Origin: Ampullaceana balthica | Lineage: Eukaryota; Mollusca; Gastropoda; Lymnaeidae | DNA length: 64,000 nucleotides | Assembly: GCA_944989445.1 (NCBI GenBank) | Contig: CALYLW010000980.1 | Coordinates: forward strand, 160,233-224,232 | Direction: 5' to 3' | In this document: positions 52,166 through 61,774 of the stretch, piece by piece | Numbering within the stretch: position 1 is the stretch's first letter | Layout of the letters: each line of letters starts with the position of its first letter | Notes under the pieces: model-generated | What the model saw: only the letters and a program-made list of their open reading frames with translations | Databases searched by the model: none | What the model was told of the DNA's origin: nothing | Made by a program: the position numbers and the translations under genes

Positions 52166-52390
52166 GTCTGTCAGTACAGTCTCCGCCCATTAGCAATTAC
52201 TTGGGCTGACATATTCAATGTATAGTTTAATATTAAAGAGGTTCAAATAGTGTGGTTAATGGACAGGCAATAAATGACGTCACGCGATTTTGGATGATTT
52301 TTCACTCCCCCTCTCCCCTCTCGATATTCCCCCCCCCCTAAAAGCTGTATTTTCTATTTGAAAAAGAGCATGTTTCCAATTACTTTTTTG

Positions 52391-53204
52391 TAGGGCTGCG
52401 GAAATTAACGATTAATTTCTCGATTAATCGTTAAAATTATTTTAATCGATAAAAATTCGATTAAAACTTAAGAAAACATTTATAATATTTTAATTTTTTT
52501 TTATTAATAAATAATTAATAATTAAAAATAATTTATATATTTTTTACGTACAAACTTCTCCCGCGTAATATTATAATTTATTTTATTACTTTATGTGGAC
52601 CGGCAGACGTCAACTAAATAATACATATGCTTATATATAGATAAAATAAAAAGTTCAATAATTTAAAGATGGTACATTCGATCGATCTGAAATTTTGATA
52701 CAATGCATTGTCATCCACGATCTATCTGTGGTAAAATGTTGAGATCTCTAGGACCATCAAAAGTGGTTTAGTTTTACGTTGGCAGATTTGAAAAATTGTG
52801 GACAAACAGGAACGAAAGCAAGTTAATAAAAACGTGGCAAAATTGCTGACAGCATCATTGCAGTTAAATTTAAACATATAACTAGAAAGTTAAGCAAAAG
52901 CTTTGTTTTTAAGCTAACTGCGGACGGCAAAGTCGAAGATAGTGAAAAAGTTTACTGTGTTCACTGCCATAAACAATTCTCTTTTAAAGGATCAAATACC
53001 TTCAGCACAAACATCCGATCAAGTATTAACACATTGTCATAAAATTTAGTTCAAATATTCTTCATTTTCAATGTCCATGAGAAATGTTCAGTTTAATAAC
53101 GTCATAAATTTCTATTTTTGGCTTTAATAGAAATTATCGATTAATTAATCGATAATTTTTCAAAAGTTAACGATTAAATTTTAAATTAATCGATAACAGC
53201 CCTA
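52391..53204 (+). mobile_element. 814-bp hAT-derived element
   Basis: TAGGGCTG at the left and CAGCCCTA at the right, each continued by GATTAAT/CGATTAAT-rich subterminal sequence. The 8-bp flanks CTTTTTTG (52383-52390) and CATTTTTG (53205-53212) differ by one base. The unoccupied site is visible in the related MITE at 44455-44470 (AAATTATTTTTGTC). It encloses a BED-finger remnant and a fragment of Helentron-like sequence near 52640-52760. Confidence 0.88.
52850..53035 (+). pseudogene. BED zinc finger remnant of a hAT transposase
   Basis: Reads K-S-F-V-F-K-L-T-A-D-G-K-V-E-D, then V-Y-C-V-H-C-H-K-Q-F-S-F-K-G-S-N-T, the N-terminal half of a ZBED-type BED finger with its CxxC pair. It matches the minus-strand remnant at 56216-56428 in the second hAT copy. 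The catalytic region is absent. Confidence 0.8.
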
Positions 53205-53792
53205 CATTTTTGTCATTTAAGTATGTATGTAGAGTAAGGTTGCACTCAAATATCGTAACACGTGTGAAGCCATGTAAAAGACCATATAATAAATTTTAAG
53301 AAATCAATTATTTAAGCTGAACTTTTATTTAAGGTTGCGAGTTTTGATGTGACGTCTCATTTCTCAAACACCCCGCTCCCCCTTTTCACATATCATCACA
53401 AATGTTTGGACCCCCTCCCCCCTAGGTGCGTGACGTCATTTATGGACGACCCCCAAAGGCAGTTAAACTATTCAAAGAGACCAGATTCATTTTCAAGTTT
53501 TGTTTTAATTTGTAACACTAAATATACTTATCATATGTAATTCTTAATTTTAAAATTAAAAATATTTTTCATCAAAAGATATAATTTACTAACTGTCATG
53601 TCTGGACCTTGCACTTAACATATTGAAGTCATTGCTCTGAGAACCACTTTAAAAAAAATTAGACAGCGAAAATGAAAGATAAACGAAATGTTATCATTTT
53701 ATGACGTTGATAAAAACCCATTACTCTTAAACTAGGGGTTGCCTAAGGCGCCCATTTTTTTTTGTTGTCAAAAGCCCAAGTAACTTATCCTT

Positions 53793-54079
53793 ATCTTATC
53801 TTATCTGATCAATACAGACGCTCCTTCTATGCAGAAGATAGTTGCGTCCACAGACCATGACAGATGATCTGTTGGCAAGCGATGCAGCGTTCACAGGCCA
53901 CGGCTTTGTGGGTTACACGCATTACCCAGCCGCCTAACACTAGTAGTGTTAGGTACCTATTCAGAGCTGGGTGACTCAGGGACGCCCTAGGCCCCGGGAA
54001 CAAACCCTTGCCTTCACACGGATTCGAACCCGTGACCATCGGTACGGCAGTCCAGTGCGCTGCCACTCGACCACCCCGC
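53793..54079 (-). mobile_element. tRNA-headed SINE with a LINE-derived 3' tail
   Basis: On the minus strand: A box TGGTCGAGTGG, B box GGTTCGAATCC, a body shared with the SINE at 17098, then GGACGCAACTATCTTCTGC...GAAGGAGCGTCTGT and CAGATAAGATAAGATAAG. This last ~55-base segment is nearly the same as the 3' end of the LINE at 37579-40138. SINEs with the tail of a partner LINE are mobilised by that LINE's machinery in known cases. The insertion point is read from the uninterrupted copy at 19580-19585; no target duplication is visible. Confidence 0.88.
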
Positions 54080-54251
54080 GTTTGATAAATAAGAAATATT
54101 AAACTTTCTGAAATTTACACAAAGTATTTTATAATTATAAATACTCAAATCCTCTTTTTACATCGCTCTCTTTTCCAACATTAAAATCTAAGCCAAAACA
54201 ATGACGTCATATACTTTTTTTTTACGGTGAGAATTTTTTTAATGCGTGCCT

Positions 54252-54253
<2 letters not shown>

Positions 54254-54331
<78 letters not shown>
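54254..54331. repeat. (TA)n microsatellite
   Basis: About 39 uninterrupted TA dinucleotides inside the AGCCCAAGT MITE. Confidence 0.97.
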
Positions 54332-54333
<2 letters not shown>

Positions 54334-54419
54334 AATATAAGCTCAGAAAATGATGTCTTAGCGCTACGGATACATACTCGAACCAACCTGTGACTTGGGC
54401 TATTATCTTGTTTATTGAA

Positions 54420-55095
54420 GGAACTAATACAATTAGTTTAAAAATAACAAAATGTTTCTTTCATTGTGTTTTAAAATGTGTATTATTTTAAATAGGTAAA
54501 TTTAGGCTAGTATAGATGTTATCATTACAGATGGAAAAAAAAATAATGAGAGAGTAATTGTAAATAAAGTTGACTAAAAAGTTTAAAGTAGTGAGAAGAC
54601 CTTCATTTATAGTAAACTAGTTTATTTATGTTTTTAAATGCATGAATTTTTCCTTTTAAAATGTTAAAAAGCCCAAGCCTGAGTGACTTTGAGATTGACA
54701 GATATACACTTATTTAATTGGATGGAAAGAAACACATACGTAAAATAAATACATACGCCTATTAAAAAATAGAGTTATTTTTTTATGAACAAGGAAATGT
54801 TTAGAAATAATAGTCATTAAAACTAAAGCTACTTTTATTGACAGAAAATTATTAATTTAGGCTATATAAAATAAAATAAAATGACGTGAATCATTTGAAT
54901 CTTAATGGCATATTCTAATTTTTACTAACATTTATGCTATTTTGTAGAAATAATGATATTGTTAGCATATTAATTATGGCACCAGTAAATCTAGAGCAAG
55001 TAATAATAGACTGATAATATTAAATAATGTTTTTATTTGTTAATGTTGTATATTAATTAATAGCTTAGTATCAGTGAACCGTATGGTTTCAAGTC
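54420..55095. other. Stretch with no recognised gene
   Basis: AT-rich, no recognisable frame. Confidence 0.5.
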
Positions 55096-55620
55096 TTCTC
55101 TTATCTATGACAGACGCTTCTTCTATACAGAAGATGATTGCGTCCTATGCTTATCTATGGTTTATGTCTGGTCTTCAATTGTTATTAGAGTTTTAAATGT
55201 TGTTAGAATGTTTTTTTTCCTGATTTCATCAGGATATCCAAACCGAATGACAGATGGGAAGGACGAGGATTTGTATGTGTTTGTTCTTTCATACAGAATA
55301 AGAAAAGTGTTTTTATCCCTATTTTATGGTTGTATTAGATTATCTTTATGATGTAATTTCAAGTTAACATTTATTGTGTTATGTATTATTACTAAGTAGC
55401 TCTTTGTTTTTTATTGTCTAGTGTTTCTGAAACAAATCTTTTTAATAATGGTGTTTCTCTTGTCAATTTTGAAAATTATCCAATAATGAATTTGAACGTT
55501 ATTTTTTTTAATGTGTGCTTGTTTATCAATGTTTTCTTTGATGGATGAGTCCCCATATAGTAGATGCTTATTCTAGTACACGTCTCACCAAAGTAAGGTA
55601 GCATTTAAGTTTTATTTATA
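55096..55620 (-). pseudogene. Old, diverged 3' end of the ATAAG LINE
   Basis: The minus strand carries the LINE 3' tail (AGACGCTTCTTCTATACAG on the plus strand), the C-terminal R-T-N-T and T-S-F region and text equivalent to the L-V-R-x-V-L-E/x-A-S-x-V segment near 55590. It is much more diverged than the copy at 55790. Confidence 0.75.
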
Positions 55621-55789
55621 GAATGTACTGTAATTAAAATAATTATGTTTTATTTGGGCTAGTAACGATTAATTTAATTTTAGTTGTTACTTTTTGAAAA
55701 ATTTACTATTAATTTCAGTAATTAATCGTTAATTTCAATTAAAGCCAAAACTTAAAATTTATGACGTCATTAAAATGAAAATTTCAAGA

Positions 55790-56186
55790 GAAGTAACAAG
55801 AATAACACAATTTGTTAAATCATTAAACCTTGAAACACTAGAGGATAGAAGAACCAAGAGCAAAGTAGTAATCATACATAAAGCAATTAATTCTAATTTA
55901 GAAATACAACACAAAGATAACTTAATACAACCCTCAGATAGACATAAGGATAAAAACACCTTTCTTAATCCGTATGCAAGAACAAACACATACAAGTTTT
56001 CCTACTTCCCGTCCGGAATTCGGGCGTGGCATGGGTTGCCTGATAAATCCAGGAAAACCAACACTTTATCAACATTTAAATTTCTAATAAATATGCAGGA
56101 CTAAACACAAACCATAGATAAGCGTAGGACGCAATAATCTTCTGTATAGAAGGAGCGTCTGTAAACAGATAAGATAAGATAAGAAC
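55790..56186 (+). mobile_element. 5'-truncated copy of the ATAAG LINE
   Basis: It starts inside the last ~100 codons and runs to the (ATAAG)n tail. It matches 39745-40138 with only a handful of differences over 390 bp. The C-terminal frame (55775-56104) is intact. The two copies must be close in age or both near the family consensus. Confidence 0.88.
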
Positions 56187-56215
56187 AAGTAATTGACATT
56201 TTTTGTTTTATTGAG

Positions 56216-56428
56216 TTATTTCCCCTGTTTAATATGTTTGAGCTGAAGGTGGTACCTCAGTGATGTATTTGATCCCCTAAACGCGAATTGTTTACGGCAG
56301 TGAATAAAGTAAAAACTTTCACCATCTTCTACTTTCCCATCCACAGTTAGCTTAAAAATAAAATGTTTGCTCAACTTTCCGTTTATATTCTTAAATTTAA
56401 CCATGCTGAAGCTGTCATTGTTCGTCAT
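56216..56428 (-). pseudogene. BED zinc finger remnant, second hAT copy
   Basis: Open for 70 codons: F-I-F-K-L-T-V-D-G-K-V-E-D, then F-Y-F-I-H-C-R-K-Q-F-A-F-R-G-S-N-T-S-L-R-Y-H-L-Q-L-K-H. The final H-x5-H pair of a BED finger is present, but the first Cys is Phe, so zinc binding is damaged. It is otherwise better preserved than the copy at 52850. Confidence 0.8.
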
Positions 56429-56465
56429 TTTTTGTTTACATCTGCACGTAAATGGTTGTGCTAGT

Positions 56466-56515
56466 ATGTCGCTCGGTGCGTATTATATTGAACATAGTCA
56501 ATGCTTTTAGCTTTG
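56466..56515 (+). repeat. Helentron-like end, left piece (continues at 57222-57285)
   Basis: CGGTGCGTATTATATTGAAC and TTTTAGCTTTGTCTC match the last part of the 27682-28678 units; GTTATGTCTCATATATAAGG, GGATTTATTGTC, TTTGTTTTTACGGG at 57224-57276 complete it. The short element at 56522-57216 has split it. Confidence 0.75.
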
Positions 56516-56521
56516 TCTCTA

Positions 56522-57216
56522 TTTCGAGAAGGATTGACCTCTACGGGGCTTGACAGATGAGTAGGTTCGCGAACTTGAACGTGAACTGAAACCGACAAAT
56601 TCTGGCAGGTAATGCCAAAGTCCGTTATGTTAGTTGTTAGGTGATAGTCACATATGATTACAGTCGCTGTATGAATATTTGGCAGAGCATCTAGATGCAA
56701 TGCCGATGATGAAAACCAGAGTTTCTGTTGAGGGTCGGGTTATTCCGAAGCGACCGTTTCGTCGCAATAGTTTCCTAGCAACGCCATTGAGTGGTGCAGG
56801 TGTAGGGCCAGTAGCGCTAGTACCGATCAGCAAAAGGTACCACGAAGAGCGTAACTGACGCCAGGTCTGAGGAAACATCCCGGTGAGGGTTACGCCATAG
56901 GAAGGTCATTGATGATCCCCCCGCTCTGCGGCATCCTAACCATAGAGACTCATGTGCTTTCCCGGGGTGGCGCCGATGTGGTACCGAGTCGAAGTAGGGA
57001 AAATTCAACACCTCCTTGTGAGGCACTTTGGTGGGAGGCATTTTCGACTTTATGTCTTGGATGCCAAGGCAGTCGCTTCAGAAACGACCTTTCGTAGGGG
57101 GGGGGGATTCTCAGCTCTTACGTCACCTTGGGGGCCAGATAGCTGATAAAGTCTTCCGGGAACACCCATGAAGAGCACTATGCTCGGGGCTGCTGACTTT
57201 CTTCCACATGTAGGAT
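56522..57216 (+). mobile_element. ~700-bp short element, full-length copy
   Basis: It begins TTTCGAGAAGGATTGACCTC (the block shared with the I-like LINE) and ends CTTCCACATGTAGG. It is collinear with 34006-34708 throughout. The flanks AGCTTTGTCTC and AGTTATGTCTC are both versions of one target segment, consistent with a degraded target duplication. Short frames across it are not genes. Confidence 0.82.
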
Positions 57217-57285
57217 ATTGAGTTATGTCTCATATATAAGGGATTTATTGTCAATCTTTGTTTTTACGGGTTGTTTAATTTCCAT

Positions 57286-57666
57286 CCATTTCAAGGACTA
57301 TTATGAACTAACTGCAGTGACTATGATTACAATTTTAAAATATGTGATTCCGGCATTTTTTCGTCATTTTCATCGACCCTAGCCTTTAGGAATTGTAATG
57401 TATTCGATCTCTACCAGCTGCAAATAGAAAATTCAAAAGATTGAAATCTACTGCTTAGGCAATTCAGTTCGGGATTTTAAAAATAATATTTGCCTAGTAA
57501 TTATTTGAAATTCATTTTCTAAATTCTATTAGTTTTTACAGTTCGTTCGTGTTTTAATTTTCTTTACATTTCACCTCCATCTAGTTGGTAATTTTGGTCA
57601 CAAGGTCATCAGTACCTTTTCCTTATTTTCCAGTATAAACATTGGGTATCGCCGTCTATGCCATTG
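57286..57666. other. Stretch with no recognised gene
   Basis: AT-rich, nothing recognised. Confidence 0.5.
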
Positions 57667-58062
57667 CGGCCGTCCATAAATGACGTCACGCGCTTTGGTG
57701 ACAAAAGGGGGGGGGGAGTTGTCACGCCGTTGTGACGATGTGTGACGAGCGGGAGGGGGTGTTTAAGAGATGTGACGTCATATCAAAAACGTGCAACTTT
57801 AAATAAAAGTTCCACTTTATTATTTGATTGCTTTCAATTTATTTAATGACGTTTTCAATGGTTCACACGTGTTACGATATTAGAGAGCAAACTTACATTG
57901 AATACATACTTAAATGACAAAACAGTAATTTGCAACATGCTGATTTTCAATGAGAAAACAATTCTTTTAAAGAGGGAACGGGGTCAAAGCTTTGTGACGT
58001 CATCGTGGAGGGGGGATCCAACTTTTGGTGACGAAGTTTGACGAGGGGGTAAGGGGGGGGGA
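57667..58062. mobile_element. MITE (TGACGTCA-ended family), truncated by a Gypsy LTR
   Basis: It starts GCGGCCGTCCATAAATGACGTCACGCG. Relative to the 44277 copy the body is inverted (CACACGTGTTACGATATTAG, ATTTGCAACATGCTGATTTT, CAAAGCTTTGTGACGTCA), so the element is read in the opposite direction. It ends abruptly where the family 2 LTR begins at about 58063; the remainder should lie beyond the Gypsy element, outside the window. Confidence 0.75.
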
Positions 58063-58329
58063 AGTAAATGGTTTAGTTGTTAATGTGTTTTGTAGGCGTT
58101 CTCACAATACAAAATTTCCTGCACTAAATCCTTCAAATACTGTTGTCAACAAAATAACTTTAATATGGACACAATGTACAGTAATATCAAATTGAGGTTA
58201 CACTTCGTGGAGACATCAACACTACACTCTAGCCATCTTGAATAACACTCTCGAGCCTTCTTCCCCATTTCTTCCCGCGCTTTTATTCACGTGACCTATC
58301 CGTCTTTCAACTCTGATTCACACGTGATA
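58063..58329 (-). mobile_element. 3' LTR of the long Gypsy family 2 element
   Basis: About 267 bp, homologous to 22161-22460. The first bases (GTAAATGGTTTAGTTGTTAA) match the 5' LTR at 63929, with the initial T changed. It ends GTGATA next to the polypurine tract (58330-58346). Confidence 0.8.
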
Positions 58330-58346
58330 TTCACCCCCATCCTTCA
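58330..58346 (-). other. Polypurine tract of the long Gypsy family 2 element
   Basis: GAAGGATGGGGGTGAA on the minus strand, adjacent to the LTR. Confidence 0.8.
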
Positions 58347-58700
58347 TAAACATTGTTGGTCTTAATACAATAAAGTTAATCTACATGTATATTCAAAGTT
58401 TCAAATATTCATCAATGGACATTCCTTACTTTATACACAATATTTAGACATGAAAATCAAGAAGGAAAAATCTGTAGGGCTTCGTCTACCGGTACTGAGA
58501 AAATGAAACTGAATTTTAAACACATCTGTAATTTTGTGTAATTAAACAACATTTAACAATCAATATTAATAAAATTAAGTATATTATCCAATGGAATTCA
58601 CACATTGCTTCTTTTCCTTTGTTCTGCTAATAATAATACTAATAATAAAACAGTCTCTGGTTTTATTGTTTATGAATTTACAGAATGTCTGTATTTATTG
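58347..58700 (-). other. Non-coding 3' part of the Gypsy family 2 element
   Basis: Between the RNase H stop and the polypurine tract there is no frame. It aligns with 22480-22840 of the deleted copy. Confidence 0.6.
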
Positions 58701-59160
58701 TCAATCTACTTTAAAATGTCTGCAACCATATTGTCCTTTTCTTTAACAGGTTTGATGTCAAATTTGTAGTCGGCTAATAGCATAGCCCATCTATTTACTT
58801 TTGCGTTGCTGATTTTCTTCTTGTTGAATGCCACAAGTGGTTTGTGGTCTGTTAGAAGAGTGAATGTTCTACATAGAAGGTATTTTTGAAGTATTTTTAG
58901 AGCCCACACTATGGCTAAACATTCTCTCTCTATGGTGCTGTAGTTACGTTCTGTTTTGTGTCGAATTTTTGCTCAGATATTGTATTGGATGGATAATACC
59001 ATCATGTTCTTGCATGAGACACGCTCCCAATGCAATCAGTAGAAACAATGAAAGGTGTGTCCCATTGAGGTGTAACCAGGATGGGTTTCTTCATGAATGC
59101 TTACTGAATATTTTCCAATCCGTTAAGGCAATCTCCTGAAAACTGAAATTTTCGAACATC
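58701..59160 (-). pseudogene. Gypsy family 2: RNase H
   Basis: The frame 58909-58706 reads W-A-L-K-I-L-Q-K-Y-L, F-T-L-L-T-D-H-K-P-L (catalytic Asp), N-R-W-A-M-L-L-A-D-Y-K-F-D and D-N-M-V-A-D-I-L. Upstream, in other frames, I-E-R-E-C and H-E-E-T segments remain. Frameshifts near 58915 and stops make it inactive. It is the last domain of the element. Confidence 0.85.
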
Positions 59161-59860
59161 TGTGTTTTTTTGTAATTTCTGTTAGTGGGTGAACAATTTC
59201 TGCATATTTTGCAATGAAAGGTCTGTAAAACTTACATAGTCCCAGCAGGGCTTGCACTTGTTTCTTAGATCTTGGGACTGACAGGTTAAAGATCTTTTTT
59301 TTTCGTTCTCAACACTAGGAGTGACTGCACCACCTCCTATTCTGTATCCCAGAAAATCAATACATTTCTTTCCAATGTTGATCTTTTCTGGTGAGATTGT
59401 CACATTATGTTTCTTGAGTCTATCCAGTACAGCTTCAAGTGTATGGATATGTTTCCCAATCTTTAGTGTGGATACATATGTCGTCTACGTAATTTACCAC
59501 ATTTGGAATGCCTTGTAACATCACTTGCATAAATCTGCTAAAAGTGGCTGTACTGTTTACTAATCCAAATGGCATCACTAACCATTCATATACACTATCT
59601 ATAGCTATAAATGCAGTATATTTGACAGAGACAGGATCCATATTTATCTGCCAAAAACCCCTGTTTAAGTCAAATGTGGTGAATATTCTGGAATTACCAA
59701 TTTTGTCTCTAATGTCTCTTTGGTCTCCAATAGGTTCATGGTCCAATTTTGTAATATTATTCAATTGTCTGTAATCACAGCATAGTCGAATCTTTCCATT
59801 CTTCTTTTTTAATTCGACAGTTGATGAGGTTTAGTTAGCTTCAACTGTTTTTCTTATTTT
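59161..59860 (-). pseudogene. Gypsy family 2: reverse transcriptase
   Basis: Order on the minus strand: K-K-N-G-K-I-R-L-C-C-D-Y-R-Q-L-N, then F-T-T-F-D-L-N-R-G-F-W-Q-I (first Asp), M-P-F-G-L-V-N-S-T-A-T-F, and V-N-Y-V-D-D-I-C-I, an intact catalytic box. A frameshift near 59440 leads to I-N-I-G-K-K-C-I-D-F-L-G-Y-R-I, the connection region. It lies downstream of integrase on the coding strand. Confidence 0.9.
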
Positions 59861-60110
59861 CTTTTCTTTGAGTAGGTAATCAATTTCTTGTTTTACTGTG
59901 TCTCTTTATGCCATTGTAATAGGATATACTTTAGCCTTGAAAGGTCCATGTTCTAATAGTTGTATCTTATGAGTCACAGTTTTTGTGTTTCCTGTTTCTT
60001 TTGTGAAGACACCTTTGTATTTTTGAAATTATTATTTTTGTATTATCTGGTATGTCAGATGATATTCTTTCACTGTCAGGGCTTTTCTTGTTCATTGTAC
60101 TGTCACTTTC
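59861..60110 (-). pseudogene. Gypsy family 2: linker between integrase and RT
   Basis: Polar sequence (N-D-E-S-D-S-T-M-N-K-K-S-P-D-S-E-R) followed in shifted frames by the RT lead-in (T-I-R-T-W-T-F-Q-G, Y-Y-N-G-I-K type text). It shows that the two domains are joined in one piece rather than brought together by rearrangement. Confidence 0.6.
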
Positions 60111-60330
60111 ATCATTTTCTTTGCTGATGATATTTACTGTTTTTTTCTTTATTGTTACCCAAAGCTCTTAGTTTATCAATGTGTAATTTTTTCACATGTC
60201 CTTTTATATTGACACTATATGTGACATCACAAAGTTTCTCTTCAATGTTGTATGGACCTTCCCTTGTGATTTCATTATTTGCGTTTGGTAACAATACTAA
60301 GGCTTTTTCTTCTGGCTAAAATGTTCTTAA
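60111..60330 (-). pseudogene. Gypsy family 2: GPY/F module
   Basis: N-E-I-T-R-E-G-P-Y-N-I-E-E-K-L-C-D-V-T-Y-S-V-N is a GPY/F module, the typical C-terminal part of Gypsy integrases. It is followed by H-V-K-K-L-H-I-D-K-L. Position after the integrase core and before RT matches family 1. Confidence 0.8.
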
Positions 60331-61211
60331 TTGTCTGTGTTTATTTTTTATTTCTCTATGTCATGTACTTTGCTTGATTACTCTTTCTTTTGCTGTTTCA
60401 ATACTGTAGAGTATTTTATCTCTAGTTTCTGACATCAGCTGATATCTGTACTGTATGGCATCTTGTTTGCTTATCAGTCTTTATTTGAAATTTTTCAAAG
60501 GACTTGCAGGGTTTTGACCAAACATTAACTCAAAAGGACTAAAACCTGTGCTTCATGTTAGCTGCTGTTGTATGCAAATAGCACTAAATGTAAATATCCA
60601 TGCCATTTGTCTTCATGGTCTATTGTAACTTTTAATAGCATATTCTTGATGGTTTTGTTTAGTCTTTCAATCACCCCATTTGATTGTGGATGGTAAATTG
60701 TGCTGTGTACTTGTGTAATATTTAACATTTTCATAATAGCTTGTGTCATCTGTCCCTTGAATTGGCTTCCATTGCCTGAAAGAAGGGTTTGAAAAAAACC
60801 ATATCTGCTGGAAAAATTAAGTAATTCAGTGCATATACTTTCTGCATCTATTCGCTTCAGTGGAATAGCTTCACCCCATCTGGTTGCTATGTCCACTATG
60901 GTACGAGCATACATATGTTTTTTCTTTGACATCTTTTTGAATGGTCCTATTAGGTCTATGGAAATTTTCTCGAATAAGAAGTTTGCCTTGTCAGATGATT
61001 GTTTTGGCGCCCTGTGTTTCCCATCTTTGGGATTGTGTCGCAAACACAACGTACATTTCTTGATGTATTCTTTTATCTGTTTTGCCATTATAGGCCAGTA
61101 AAAGTTTTCTGCTATTGTAGCAATTGTTTTCTTGGCGCCCATGTTTCCACCTAAAGGACTGTCATGTTTTATTTTTATAATGGTTTCTTGTAACATTTTG
61201 GGAAGAACCAC
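60331..61211 (-). pseudogene. Gypsy family 2: integrase
   Basis: The frame 61211-60558 is open for 217 codons: zinc-binding region with H-D-S-P-L-G-G-N-M and C-T-L-C-L-R-H, core with I-S-I-D-L-I-G-P-F (first Asp), L-L-S-G-N-G-S-Q-F (Gly where the second catalytic Asp is expected) and S-N-G-V-I-E-R-L-N-K-T (Glu). The Asp-to-Gly change would abolish strand transfer. Shifted frames after 60558 continue to the GPY/F module. Confidence 0.9.
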
Positions 61212-61370
61212 TCTTTTGCATGTATTTTGCTAGTGCAATGTTTATCAATATGCCTTTATCTAGCTTGTAATTTTTGTTGTGGCCTTTTTCATTGTCTTTG
61301 ATGAGTTTCATTTTTATTTCCATTATTGTGTTATCTTCATCTTGTAGTTTTTTGAATTATTATCCTGACA

Positions 61371-61739
61371 TCAGTTGGCTATTTCAAGTTTCACATCAAC
61401 TTCAATGTCTATGCTCTCTTTTCTTTTTGTGGTGGCTCTGGTTTGTACAGTATCACATAATTGATAGTTGTTGTCACACCAAGCTTTGAATGTTTCATCA
61501 GAATTGTCAACAACACCTTCAATATTGCCTATGATGAGATCACAAATGACATCTTTCAAAACTCTTGCTCGAAATTCACCTTGAAACCAGGGTGAGTTGA
61601 TGGTAAGGATAGCAGTTAGACACTCTCTCTTTGTGCCCTCAGCCATTATTATTGTGTCTTTTTGCCCATCATATTCTTTTTCTTCCACCATCCTACTGAT
61701 GACCACAATGGTTGTGCATCCTGAATCATGAAGACACAT
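61371..61739 (-). pseudogene. Gypsy family 2: aspartic protease
   Basis: C-L-H-D-S-G-C-T-T near the start is the D-S/T-G active site, and D-V-I-C-D-L-I-I-G-N the later landmark. 122 codons are open, about the expected size. It is located between gag and integrase; in the deleted copy the KH-like extension takes this place. Confidence 0.85.
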
Positions 61740-61774
61740 ACAGTTTCTTTTATTGATGTAAACTGGGTAGAATT

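Larger units (their letters stand above)
52270..53453. mobile_element. MITE (TGACGTCA-ended family) filled by a hAT element
   Basis: The right terminal repeat GCGTGACGTCATTTATGGAC GACC at about 53427-53450 mirrors the left one (AATAAATGACGTCACGCG at 52270). The body matches the copies at 44277 and 57667 on both sides of the inserted hAT element (52391-53204). Confidence 0.8.
53735..54415. mobile_element. AGCCCAAGT MITE interrupted by a SINE and a (TA)n expansion
   Basis: It has the same order as 19505-19800: GCCTAAGGCGCCC, AAAAGCCCAAGTAACTTATCC, then the SINE, then GTTTGATAAATAAGAAATATT, CACAAAGTATTTTATAATTA, (TA)n, and CAACCTGTGACTTGGGCTAT. The (TA)n run at 54254-54331 replaces a short TATATATA in the other copy. 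Confidence 0.7.
55655..56460 (-). mobile_element. Second small hAT element (minus), split by a LINE copy
   Basis: 55660-55785 is the inverse of 53080-53200 in the first small hAT (AACGATTAATTTAA, ATTAATCGTTAATTTC, AAAGCCAAAA, ATTTATGACGTCATTAAA). The BED-finger remnant at 56216-56428 lies on the minus strand as expected. The outer boundaries are eroded and no target duplication could be read. Confidence 0.7.

Noticed and set aside
49165..54079. Functional tRNA genes at 17100, 49200 and 54020
   Set aside because: A and B boxes are present but no full cloverleaf could be drawn, and SINE bodies follow; these are tRNA-derived repeats.
60331..61211. Reading the integrase-before-RT order as two Gypsy elements stuck together
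   Set aside because: The linker with GPY/F and RT lead-in is continuous, gag/PR/LTR occur once, and the same order appears in the independent family 1 element.
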